A stretch of DNA of 64,000 nucleotides from Schistocerca nitens (taxonomy: Eukaryota; Arthropoda; Insecta; Orthoptera; Acrididae). Of the stretch, positions 33,450-44,560 are shown in pieces. The number at the start of each line of letters is the position of its first letter. Within the stretch, counting starts at the first letter, position 1. Position numbers and translations under genes: made by a program. The notes beneath the pieces are model-generated. The model ran no database searches. It saw only the letters and a program-made list of their open reading frames with translations, and was not told the DNA's origin. The DNA is taken from positions 380,741,348-380,805,347 of the forward strand of contig NC_064614.1 in NCBI RefSeq assembly GCF_023898315.1. The letters run 5' to 3'.

Positions 33450-33704
33450 GTGGTGGTGGTGGTGGTGGTTAGTGTTTAACGTCCCGTCGACAACGAGGTC
33501 ATTAGAGACGGAGCGCAAGCTCAGGTTAGGGAAGGATTGGGAAGGAAATCGGCCGTGCCCTTTCACAGGAACCATCCCGGCATTTGCCTGAAACGATTTA
33601 GGGAAATCACGGTAAACCTAAATCAGGATGGCCGGAGACGGGATTGATCCGTCGTCCTCCCGAATGCGAGTCCAGTGTGCTAACCACTGCGCCACCTCGC
33701 TCGG
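33450..33704 (-). mobile_element. tRNA-headed SINE (SINE-F), complete
   Basis: On the minus strand the head is GAGGTGGCGCAGTGGTTAGC (A box) with GATCAATCCCGTC as the B box. A long body follows, including ACGGGACGTTAAACACTAAC, ending in an (ACC)n tail. The perfect 12-bp duplication TCATCTTCTGTG is at 33438-33449 and 33705-33716. Decayed copies are at 21985-22142 and 50229-50452. Confidence 0.93.
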
Positions 33705-33729
33705 TCATCTTCTGTGATAGTTATCACGC

Positions 33730-33731
<2 letters not shown>

Positions 33732-33761
<30 letters not shown>
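33732..33761. repeat. (GT)n microsatellite
   Basis: About 15 GT units just downstream of the SINE. Confidence 0.97.
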
Positions 33762-33764
<3 letters not shown>

Positions 33765-34026
33765 TCACATAGTTAACAGAAATCGTTTGCTGCTCCACCG
33801 TGCCGCTTTTATCGATTGGTGCCAATTGTAGCGTGTGTTATGAATCTGGTGTTCCGCAGTTGAGACGAATCGCGTTTTGTCCAACAAGTCAACCCCCTGT
33901 GAACTGCCATTCGTGTCTGATTACTGAACAAATTTAGTGTGGGCTATGACTCTTTGATGGTAAGCTGAATTTTATAACGCTAGATGGGTACCGTCGATTC
34001 ATCAATAAACAAAGATGGTGTAAAAT

Positions 34027-34672
34027 CTAACATCTACATCAAAATGGTAAGTCAGCTACCGGTGTGTGGCGGAAGGTACTTCTGTTTCCACTTTACCTGT
34101 TCCACTCGCCAATGGTACGAAGGAAGAATGATTGTCGGCAAAACTCTGTATTAGCCCTAATTCCTCGAATTTTCTCGTCGTGCTTATTTCGATAGCTGTG
34201 TGTGGGAAGAAGTAATACGTTGTCCGACTCTTCCCGGGCCGGCCGCTGTGACCGAGCGGTTCTAGGCGCTACCGTCCGGAACCGCGCTGCTGCTACGGTA
34301 GCAGGTTCGAATCCTGCCTCGGGAATGGATGTGTGTGATGTCCTTAGATTAATTAGGTTTAAGTGGTTCTAAGTCTAGGGGACTGGTGACCTCAGATGTT
34401 AAGTCCCATAGTGCTCAGAGCCATTTGAACCATTTTTTGACTCTTCCCGGAAAGTGCTCTCTTGAAATTTCAGCAGTAAACCTGTCAGTGACGCACAGTG
34501 CCTCTCTTGTAACGTCTGTCATTGGAGTTTGTTCACCATCTCGGTGATGCTCTCGCGCCGACTAAACTATCCCGTGACGAAACGCCCAGTTCTTCGTTGG
34601 ATCTTGTCTATCTCTTCTATCAATCCTACGTGGTAAGGATCGCAGATAGATGAGCAGTACTCAGCAACAAAA
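34027..34672 (-). mobile_element. 3' end of a CR1/jockey-type LINE, split by a SINE
   Basis: The minus strand encodes AEYCSSICDPYHVGLIEEIDK then IQRRTGRFVTG, the conserved C-terminus that follows reverse transcriptase in these LINEs. A non-coding tail ends in GATGTAGATGTTAG. It is 5'-truncated near 34672. The SINE at 34238-34438 interrupts it. Confidence 0.75.
34238..34438 (+). mobile_element. SINE-A, GCTGCTGC subfamily
   Basis: The duplication GACTCTTCCCGG is at 34226-34237 and 34439-34450, 12 bp and perfect. Confidence 0.95.
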
Positions 34673-36704
34673 ACCTGCAAAAAAATTAAATATAATAAAC
34701 CGTTTTTCATAGAAAATTTTGGCGCGTATTCAGTAGATGAATATGTAGTATTGTGTGTTAAAAATCTGTGTGGACTCACGTATTCTGCTCTTAGCAGAGT
34801 GATATTATCGGACTGAAATTGTTAGCCTAGGTAAATTAATTGCAGTACTTACAAACCCTTCCGTCTCTATCCCTCGTCACCAGCCGAAATATAAATTTAG
34901 ACACAAATGTGAAGTGGATAAGGAACACTTTCCGGAGGAAATGTGAGTTTATGTGAGGAAATTTTGGATGTGAATTTTTGACCGATAGGTGAAATTTTGT
35001 TTTCTTTCCCAATACATGTCGATTTGTGTCGTTTTCAGATTTATAAGGTAGCAAGTTAGTGGACATTCAGGAATGAAAAGCAATAAAAACATTAGCTTTC
35101 TTAGTGAGCTACGGAAAAAAAATTGCGGGTATTCTAAAACTACATTTGCACTGTTTTTATGCCTCATTCTGCAAGATAGGAGCATGTATACGACGATGAT
35201 GAAGAAAACAGTAGTGAAATCATATGCCAACCAGAACAGTTTTTCTATGTTGTTATGTTATAATGAAATTCCTGAAACAGCAACATCAAACTAAAACATA
35301 TTTGACATTTTAATGTGAAAAGTTAATAACTGTTATCTGATAAGTAGGTCAGCCAACGTATGGAAATTAGGTTTTCTAAATCCGTTTTGGAAATTGTGTG
35401 CTGGTTTAGTATATCCGTCACAACAACATAACTAATACGATAAATAGAGATTATACGAGTTAAGGATAAAAAGCGAACTTAATGTATTTTCCCGGCAGAG
35501 GTATAGGAGGTCAAACAGCCACGAGCAAGGGAGACGAGAGATGGACTATTGAGACAGCGAAAGCTATGGAGTGTTATCTCATCAGCTGCACGCTTCGTCC
35601 ATCAAGACTGAAGAAGGAGGATATCATACCTGTTTTCTCTCAGTTTTATATCACGATTCATCTCACATTAATATACACTAGTACTGTTATTGTGTCACTA
35701 ACATAAAACTGTAAAACATGTAGTAAAAAATACATGACGAAAATAAATTTCTGAAAGGTGGTAATTCATTTATCTCTGAAGAAACGGGTTACACGACTGA
35801 TAAAAAAAAAGTTATTCATATGAAAAATGTAGAGAATTTACATTTCTGTTTTTAAATCAGAAACAATGTTTGGAAATGCGTCTTGAAAGTCTCTAAAAGT
35901 TTTGGAGTTATTGTGTTAATAGTGCCTTATTTATATCTTAGCTGTATTACATCAACCATTTCCCTCTCGCAGTCCTACCAGCTCATTATCCACCTCAGTC
36001 CAGCAGAGGTCATTCCCCTAGACTTTGTGTTTCCGTTGCGTCATGCATAGAATGTATCTGTGACAGTTCTCTACATAATCTGAGAACACGGACAGACTTA
36101 TCTACAACTCAAACAAAACAGAGAGGAACAAATGTAGTACAGAAATATCTTTGCGTCGGATGCTTGCCACATATGCAGTCACCGACAGCGTTGACAAATA
36201 ATCTGAATTTAAATACGAGTTATTTTTCATCCCAGTTCCGTGCTCATAAGTACTGCGGATAGGAAGACAGACACTTTCTAACAAGATGCCTCGGAAGACC
36301 TTTGTTAACAATTGTACGGCGCTAGTTTGAATACTTGTGGACTACAGGTATTATCACATTATTCAGAAATTTAAGTGGCAATTTAAGAAAGAAATCTAAA
36401 AAGGAGTTTGATAAAAGTATAGATTGATTCGTTGCCTCTATGTATGTTCGTCAGGTAGCGGAACTCAGACTGGGAAACAGGACAGAAGACAGTTCCAAGA
36501 CTAACCTCCTTCGATTTTACGTGTTTTCGTTGACCAACACAAATACGAAACGCTATCAACATAATTCGTACAATACATAGTGTTACAAGAGACACACTTC
36601 CTGGTTGGGACATAGCAATTATTATCTCCTCGAAATACAAACCAAGAAACAGCAGAACATGGAAGATCCAGCGCCTACTCTGGAAAGTCGTTGCGTCTCG
36701 AGAT
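34673..36704. other. Unassigned AT-rich interval
   Basis: Two kilobases without a recognisable element. Frames of 74 codons (35482-35706, plus) and 108 codons (36383-36709, minus) exist. The second contains a hydrophobic run (HVLLFLGLYFEEIIIAM) but has no family match I can make and no splice context I trust. Confidence 0.3.
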
Positions 36705-36715
36705 GACATGAATAT

Positions 36716-36909
36716 GGTTCAAATGGCTCTGAGCACTATGGGACTCAACAGCTGTGGTCATCAGTCCCCTAGAACTTAGAACTACTTAAACCTAACTAAC
36801 CTAAGGACATCACAAACATCCATGCCCGAGGCAGGATTCGAACCTGCGACCGTAGCAGTCGCACGGTTCCGGACTGCGCGCCTAGAACCGCGAGACCACC
36901 GCGGCCGGC
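36716..36909 (-). mobile_element. SINE-A
   Basis: Reverse orientation; the duplication GACATGAATAT is at 36705-36715 and 36910-36920. Confidence 0.94.
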
Positions 36910-36920
36910 GACATGAATAT

Positions 36921-38176
36921 CTGGCGTCAAATTGCAGAACGTATCAACCAAGGAAAAAACTACTCTCGCCGTTTTTTAAGAGGTTACCTTTTAACTGACA
37001 GTGACCTAACGCAGTGAATACCGTAGTTTGTAAAGTTCTGCATTATGACAGTGCCATGTCGGCTAGGAATGGGTAATGAGGACTTCACTACATATAGTAT
37101 GCATCATTCACAGATTTATACGATATGCACAGAAACTCAACGACTGCATTCGTATGGCCATATTCCCCTAACCACTTATAGTAACAGGACCATAGTGTTA
37201 CCTAACATCTCATAGTCCAGTAACTTCAAGGCGAACACCGTACCGACAACTTTCTCTGCAGGCTTCTCAATGTCGTATTATATAACTATCGATAGATCGC
37301 CCTATGGTTGTAGTCAAGGTAGCAATAATTTTTCGACTGAAATAATACTTCAGTCCTAGAGACTGTCTGCAGGAAGTTACACCTATGGTTTAATTATGTT
37401 TCATAGAAAACAAAGAACTGTCAGTGATACGATCCTACGTGAATTACCCGTTTCATTCATGCGTGTACTGTGAAATCTAAGTCACACTTGTCTGCTATTT
37501 CCTATTTCACGTGAGTATCTCGTCGATCGCACATGGATAAAAATTAAATGTTAAATTCACGAGTGATAAGCTTTGTTCCTGTTAGCAGTGTTGACGGCAA
37601 ACGTGAACGTCCTGCGATGAGATGGAAAAAGATGTAGGAGATGATACAATGCTGTTAAATAATAAAGAGTGAGAGCGCTTGATGTTTAAAATGTAGGTTC
37701 AAAAAATAATCAATTAAAGTAAAATGTTGACAATAAAGTGTTGCTAACGTTCACACTTAATTTGAGCAACCAAAAATATAAACATTTCACCAAGTCCTTT
37801 AGTGACTGAATCAAGTAGGAACAACTACGCGCATGTGTTCCCTCAGCTACGCGTTACCTGCCTTTATTTCCAAAAATCCCTAGTTTGTCTTCTAGTCAGC
37901 CCTCTAACATTCCCACTCTATTCGGATAAGTCACTAATGATACGGAAGTTCCTCAGAAAGAAGATATGAAAGCTCGCCATTAATGAGTTACGCTGAAAAG
38001 AACACACTGATTTGGTTGAAGTTGGGAAACACTGTCGAACTATGATTAAAATGTCCTCCGTTTCAGCGAGTTTCTACAGTAGTTCACGCCACAACCAGAC
38101 CATGGTGGTCAGCAGGACGTATAAGGCCGTATAAGGTGTTATAATCGCGCGCGTCCTAGTACCTGTTCATTCTTAC
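36921..38176. other. Unassigned interval
   Basis: No recognised element, terminal repeat or coding motif. Confidence 0.3.
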
Positions 38177-39780
38177 AGGGTTTGGACAAAAATGTGGAAA
38201 CACCAAAAATGCAACACAACCCGCAGGCTTTCAAAAAATATTCCAGTTTCGGAGTGAACACTGCGAAGGGAATTGCATGCAATGGTCATTTGGTGTCGGG
38301 CACTTCGCAAAAGGCCATTGCTCATCACGACATACACTGAAGCGACGAAGAAAATGGTATTGGCATGCGAATTCAAACGCAGAGATATGTAAACAGGCAG
38401 AATAAGGCGCTGCGGTCGGCAACGCCTATATAAGACAACACAGGTCTGGCGCTATTGTTAGATCGGTTATTGCTGCTAAAATGGCAGATTAGCAAGATTT
38501 AAGTGAGTTTGAACGTGGTGTTGTAGTTGGCGCACTAGCGATGGAAAACAGTATCTCCGAGGTAGCGATGAAGTGGGGAATTCTTCCGTGCGACCATTTC
38601 ACGAGTTTACTGTGAATATCAGAAATCCGGTAAAACAACAAATCTCCGATACTGCTGCGGCTGGAAAAAGATCCTGTAAGAACGGGACCAGCTACGACTG
38701 AAGAGAATCGCTCAACGTGACAGAAGTGCAACCTTTCCGCAAACTGCTGCAGATTTCAGTGCTAAGCCATCAACAAGTGTCACTGCGCAAACAGTTCAAC
38801 GAAACATCATCGGTATACGCTTTCGGAGCCGAAATCCCACTCGTGTACTTTTGATGACAAAACGACACAAAGCTTTACGCCTCATCTGGACCCGTCAACA
38901 GCGACGTTGGACTGTTCATGACTGAAAACATGTTGCCTGATCGGACGAGACTCGTTTCAGAATTGTATCGAGTGGATGGGCGTGTACGGGTATGGAGACA
39001 GCCTCATGATTCGATGGACCCTGCATGTCAGCAGGGGACTGTTGAAGCTAGTGGAGGCTCTGTAGTGGTGTGGAGCGTGCGCAGCTGGAGTGGTAGGGGA
39101 CCCCTGATGCATCTAGAAACGACTCTGACAGGTGACACATACGTAGGCGTCCTGTCCACCTGCGTCCATTCATGTCCTGTGCATTAAGACGGATTTAGGC
39201 AATTCCAGCAGGACAATGCGACACCCTACACGTCCAGAATTGCTACAGAGCGGCTCCAGATACACCCTTATGGCTTGAAACACTTCCGCTGGCCACCAAA
39301 CTCCCAGGACATGAACATTATTGATCATATCTGGGATGGCTTGCAACGTGCTGTTCAGAAGAGATCTCCAGCCCCCCGTACTCTTACGGATTTATGGACA
39401 GCCCTGCAGGATTCATAGTGTCGATTCCCTCCAGTACTACTTCAGACATTAGTCAAGTCCACGCCTCGTCGTGTTGCGGCACTTATGCGAGCTCGGGGGG
39501 CGCTACACCATATTACGCAGGTATAGCAGTTTCTTTGGCTCTTCAGCGTATACAACTGCACCTCTTTTGTGGGTGAAGCTGTCTGGTAACTGGACATACG
39601 GCGACTGGAGTTGTTTAGTGTGGTCCAATGAGCCGCAAAATTTGCCTCTTTACAAACTGTGAAAGACACTGCCTGCGACGACGGCCCAATGAGACGTTTA
39701 AGCAGCGATGTGTGGAAGGCTATTTCAGAGAAGAAGTGGTTCTGTAAATTGGGGCCACTCCTTAACTTTAGTTATATGAA
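38177..39780 (+). mobile_element. Remnant of a Tc1-like transposon (T6) split by another Tc1
   Basis: A left terminal region, ACAGGGTTTGGACAAAAATG, starts near 38177. After the nested element, coding-like sequence resumes with NWTYGDWSCLVWSNEPQNL (39585-39650), a decayed form of the first catalytic block of a Tc1 transposase. The N-terminal coding part and the right end are missing. Confidence 0.65.
38335..39548 (+). mobile_element. Tc1-like DD36E-spaced family (T2), copy 2
   Basis: Left end CACTGAAGCGACGAAGAAAA after TA (38333-38334); right end CTTTGGCTCTTCAGCG before TA (39549-39550). 1214 bp. The transposase is decayed: 38918-39187 reads ELYRVDGRVRVWRQPHDSMD and GDTYVGVLST, then a QQDN-like block near 39205 and a final region near 39320. 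It aligns throughout with 3152-4337. Confidence 0.9.
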
Positions 39781-39789
39781 TGCTTGATG

Positions 39790-40130
39790 TGTGTTCTCTC
39801 GGATGTGTCCAAAAGAACAGACACCACGAGGAATCCGTAGCTGTGATACATGTTATGTAGATTGAACATGGAGGTGGGAGAAAGGAAAGCGAAGGAAATA
39901 TTTACGTCAGCTGCGTCGGGACTTTATGAGGAATCATCGGCGACGAGTGAAAATATTTTCCGTAACGGGATTCTAACCCCAAGTCTCAAGTTTGCCAATC
40001 AATTACGTTAACCACAGCGCCACTCAGGCACAACGTTTATCGCACTCTCCAGACGCCTCTCGGCCGACCCACATTCCTACCTTCTTTCGGAAATGTCCGA
40101 AATAACGGACGCCACTCATTCATACAGTTG
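39790..40130. repeat. Decayed palindrome-associated repeat with tRNA-like head
   Basis: Near 39796 is GGATGTGTCCAAAAGAACAG and near 40084 is CTTTCGGAAATGTCCGAAAT, both degenerate forms of the palindrome at 9908-10165. Between them the minus strand has a tRNA-like stretch, GAGTGGCGCTGTGGTTAACG with GGGTTAGAATCCC. Confidence 0.5.
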
Positions 40131-40315
40131 ATTCGCCTCGACGGACAATGAATCCATCATCTTCAGTGCGGATGCACAGTTAAGTCCGACCTCATGCGCG
40201 AACTTCAAAGTGGCGAGCTTGGGCGAGATGGAGAGAGACTGCGGAAAGCTGGCGCTATGTGTGAATGTGGGTCGGCGTGCCGGGAGAGTCCGTGCGATTG
40301 AGATAAACATTGTAT

Positions 40316-40400
40316 CCGTGTGGCGCAGTGCTTAACGCAAGTGCCTAATAAAGAGGAGATCTTGGGCTCGAATCCCAGTCCAACACACATCTTCACTGGT
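40316..40400 (+). repeat. tRNA-like SINE head
   Basis: GTGGCGCAGTGCTTAACGC (A-box region) and GGGCTCGAATCCCAG (T-arm and B box) are present. The acceptor arms do not pair, so it is not a tRNA gene. The body downstream is unassigned. Confidence 0.45.
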
Positions 40401-41072
40401 CGCCGCTGATACCACCTAAGTCCCGCTGTGGCTGACACCAGCAGTCCCTTTCCTTTTCTTTCTCCCCCATCCTCCTTCAATTCACGTGACATTAACATTA
40501 TCGTGACCATGGACCATGATGTTTATTTGTGCGTTCTCGGCCACCAACTGTTGGTTTTTCTCCCATATCTTCATGGTGAGCGTTCTACGAGTATGGAAAC
40601 ACCCGTCCTCCAGTATTCCGTGTTCACAGGGCTGCATGATGGCGTTCCTGGTTTGTGGACCACTCAGGAATTCTATGAATCTCGAATGCCCCGCAAAAAT
40701 CACCTAACGTTAAACTTACTAAAAATGCCTGGCACTGCAAGTGAAATGTAAGTGTGGCAATAAACATTCCCGCTACTCGTAGCTCTACCTGAGCTGATCA
40801 CCAATGAATTGCTTCAGACCTGAAGAAACATGTGAATTCTCCTCCTCGCTGAATTCAGGACAATATAAGGATAGAGGCGATGTTAGAGTGTGGCATCTTG
40901 GGGGTTACTATTTTTTTGTTCAACCTGTTTATAACTTGGTTAATGTCATACATATTGTTTAATGTTTACCTCACGGGATCCATCGTACAACGACATTATG
41001 TATCACTTTCAATTCAGAACACTGTAGTGCATTTGTGCTATATTACATTCCTCCACCCCGAATAAATTCGAA
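40401..41072. other. Unassigned interval
   Basis: Overlapping frames on both strands at 40428-40751 show no recognisable domain. Nothing else seen. Confidence 0.3.
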
Positions 41073-41240
41073 GAGAGCCATAGAGGGAATGAGGTCTGGA
41101 GGAAAACATATTGGAATATATATGAAAAATAACTGAGGACACTGTGTGTAACATCTACTCTAAGATGAAGACTTTAGCACGGGAGACAAATTTGTGGCGT
41201 CTGCATCTACCTAGAAGACTAGTGATAAAAACTGAAATAA
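41073..41240 (+). mobile_element. 3' tip of an RTE-like LINE (L2 family)
   Basis: Aligns with the last 160 bp of 60839-61672: ATATTGGAATA, then CTACTCTAAGATGAAGACTT and GGAGACAAATTTGTGGCG. Severely 5'-truncated. Confidence 0.7.
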
Positions 41241-41715
41241 CTGTATTTCTTCGTAATTACTATGTTGTTGTTGTTGTTGTTGTTGTGGTCTTCGGTCCAG
41301 AGACTGCTTTGATGGAGCTCTCCATGCTACTCTATCCTGTGCAAGCTTCTTCATCTCCCAGTACCTACTGCAACCCACATTCTTCTGAATCTGTTTAGTC
41401 TATTCATCTCTTGGTCTCCCTCTACGATTTTTACCCTCCACGCTGCCTTCCAATACTAAATTGGTGATCCCTTGATGCCTCAGAATATGCCCTACCAAGC
41501 GATCCCTTCTTCCAGTCACGTTGTGCCACAACTTTCTCTTCCTCCAATTCTATTCAATACCTCCTCATTAGTTATGTGATCTACCCATCTAATCTTCACC
41601 ATTGTTCTGCAGCACCACATTTCGAAAGCTTCTATTCTCTTCTAGTCTAAACTATTTATAGTCCACGTCTCACTTCCATACATGGCTACACTCGATACAA
41701 ATACTTTCAGGAACG

Positions 41716-41916
41716 CCGGCCGCGGTGGCCGTGCGGTTCTAGGCGCTGCAGTCCTGAACCGTGGGACTGCTACCGTCGCAGGTTCGAGTCCTGACTCGGG
41801 CATGGATGTGTGTGATGTCCTTAGGTTAGTTAAGTTTACGTAGTTCTAAGTTCTAGGGAACTGATGACCTAAGATTTTAAGTCCCATGGTGCGCATAGCC
41901 ATTTGAACCATTTTGA
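41716..41916 (+). mobile_element. SINE-A nested in LINE
   Basis: The duplication is ACTTTCAGGAACG (41703-41715) and ACTTTCAGAAACG (41917-41929), 13 bp with one difference. Confidence 0.93.
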
Positions 41917-43431
41917 ACTTTCAGAAACGACTTCCTGACACTCAAATCTATACTCGATGTTAACAAATTTCTCTTCTTCAGAAATGCTTTCCTTGCCATT
42001 GCCAGTCTACATTTTATATCCTCTCTACTTCGACCATCGTCAGTTCTTTTTCTCCCCAAATAGCAAAACTCCTTTACTGCTTTAAGCGTCTTCTTTCCTA
42101 ATCTAATTCCCTCAGCATCACCCGACTTAATTCGACTAAATTCCATTACTCTCGTTTTGCTTTTGTTGTATTCATCTTATATCCTCCTTTCAAGACAATG
42201 TCCATTCCGTTCAACTGCTCTTCCAAGTCCTTTGCTGTCTCTGACAGAATTACAATGTCAAAGCTATTATTTTTCTCCATGGATTTTCATACCTACTCCG
42301 AATTTTTCTTTTGTTTCCTTTACTGCTTGCTCAATATACAGATTGAATAACATCGGGGGTAGGCTACAACCCTGTCTCACTCCCTTCCCAACCACTGCTT
42401 CCCTTTCATACCCCTCGACTCTTATAGATGCCATCTGCTTTCTGTACAAATTGTAAATAGCCTTTCACTCCCTGTATTTTACCCCTGCCACCTTCAGAAT
42501 TTGAGAGAGATTATTCCAGTCAACTTTGTCAAAAGCTTTCTCTAAGTCTACAAATGCCAGAAACGTAGGTTTGCCTTTCCTTAATCTACCTTCTAAGGTA
42601 AGTCGTAGGGTCAGTATTGCCTCACGTGTTCCAACATTTCTACGGAATCCAAACTGATCTTCCCCGAGGTCGGCTTCTACCAGTTTTTCCATTCATCTGT
42701 AAACAATTCGTGTTAGTATTTTGCAGCCGTGACTTATTAAACTGATAGTTCGGTAATTTTCACATCTGTCAACACCTTCTTTCTTTGGGATTGGAATTAT
42801 TATATTCTTCTTGAAGTCGGAGGGTATTTCGCTTGTCTCATACATCTTGCTCACCAAATGGTAGAGTTTTGTTATGCCTGGCTGTCCCAAGGCTGTCAGT
42901 AGCTCTAATGGAATGTTGTCTACTCTGGGGGCCTTGTTTCGATTCAGGTCTTTCAGTGCTCTGTCAAATTCTTCATGCAGTAACATACCTCCCATTTCAT
43001 CTTCATCTACGTTCTCTTCCATTTCTATAATATTGTCCTCAAGAACATCGCCCTTGTATAGACCCTCTATATACTCCTTCCACCTTTCTGTTTTCCCTTC
43101 TTTGCTTAGAACTGGGTTTCCATCTGAGCTCTTGATATTCATGCAAGTGCTTCTTTTTTCTCCAAAGGTCTCTTTAATTTTCCTGTAGGCAGTATCTATC
43201 TTACCCCTAGTGATATGCGCCTCTACATCCTTACATTTGTCCTCTAGCCATCCCTGCTTAGCCATTTTGCACTTCCTGTCGATTTAATTTTTGAGACGTT
43301 TGTATTCCTTTTTGCCTGCTTCATTTACAGCATTTTTACATTTTCTCCTTTCATAAATTAAATTCAATATCGCCGGCCGGAGTAGCCGAGCAATTCTAGG
43401 CGCTACAGTGTGGAACCGCGCGACCGCTACA

Positions 43432-43885
43432 GTCTGCAGCTCGTTCTACTCTGGACTGCAGCTTGTTGTCTGTGTCAAAATAATGTCTTCATAGCCAGTG
43501 ATTAATTTGAGCAGAAATGAACCTCAGGGGTAGCCAATTACGGGCTGTGTTGTGGGTGATGAAACATTTCCAATCGAAAACTCTACAGGAGCATCTGCGT
43601 TGTCCCTGGAGAGTGTGGCCGAGAATGAACCGCATGACAGTTATGTTATGTGGGTTGCATAGCTTCAGGCGAAATCTTTCGCCAGGCCCTCATACTTGGC
43701 GGGAGACGCTAATTTCTAGCCATCTTAACGTTCTCACTAGAAGCTCAGAACTGAAACGAGCGACATGATGCTATCAACGGGTGTACTGGACACAGTGCCA
43801 AACGCATCTGTGCAAAGTTTCATCGGATTTTCAATGTATTTTTCATTTCGCTACCGATCTTTCCTTACTTTCCGAATAACCCTCG
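43432..43885 (-). mobile_element. Truncated mariner remnant
   Basis: Homologous to 11593-12250 from CTTGTTGTCTGTGTCAAAAT to the terminal CGAATAACCCTCG, with TA at 43886-43887. The other terminal repeat has been lost at the SINE junction. Confidence 0.8.
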
Positions 43886-44358
43886 TATAAGCCATTATGT
43901 AAAGTTATGACCTTTCTCATCAGTGAACACTCCCAAGGGCCCTCTTTCACCATAATATGTACAATTGACGACCTGTTTATCATAAATTAAATTGTGAAGC
44001 TTTCATTACTAATATGTACCCCTGTGAAGAATGATGATTTTCATGGATTTCGTCCTGAGAAACCTTCGCGCGTTAAGGAATTGGGGAAAGACGTAAGCAA
44101 CTGTCCAACCTGTGAATGTCATTTGCTCTTCTCTGACCAAGTATATTAGCTGCTTCTAACAACCGTAAGAGAATTGCACAACTTTTGTGAACATCTAGCC
44201 TTTGAGGCACCTAATGGGAGTTATGTAACTTTCTTGGAACTGGATCTCCTTCAATAAGGATAACCACACAGATTCATTTAGCTTTAAAATCGAGCCTATC
44301 ACAGGAAAAAAATATTATGCTGGAACAATAGGACCCGATGGAAGTAATAATTTTAACA

Positions 44359-44560
44359 GCCAGCCGCCGTGGCCGTGCGGTTATAGGCGCTTCAGTCCGG
44401 AACCGCGTGACTGCTACGGTCGCAGGTTCGACTCCTGTCTCAGGTATGGATGTGTGTGATGTCCTTAGGTTAGTTAGGTTTAAGTAGTTCTAAGATCTAA
44501 AGTACTGATGACCGCAGCAGTTAAGTCCCATAGTGCTCAGAGCCATTTGAACCATTTTTG
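44359..44560 (+). mobile_element. SINE-A, 3' member of the composite
   Basis: Complete A and B boxes and body. No duplication of its own: the sequence left of 44359 does not match that right of 44560. Confidence 0.88.

Larger units (their letters stand above)
43372..44560 (+). mobile_element. SINE-bounded composite insertion (SINE-A head + spacer + full SINE-A)
   Basis: It starts exactly at a SINE-A 5' end (GCCGGCCGGAGTAGCCGAGC). The SINE stops after about 60 bp and is followed by a mariner fragment and about 470 bp of unassigned sequence. It ends with a complete SINE-A (44359-44560). Only one duplication pair is visible, AAATTCAATATC at 43360-43371 and 44561-44572, outside the whole block. 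The LINE sequence resumes exactly at the duplication. Confidence 0.82.

Noticed and set aside
36383-36709. Possible membrane protein, 108 codons on the minus strand
   Set aside because: One hydrophobic run only, no family match, no splice context, in AT-rich sequence where such frames are common.
40428-40751. 107-codon frame with an opposed 73-codon frame
   Set aside because: No recognisable domain on either strand and no supporting context.
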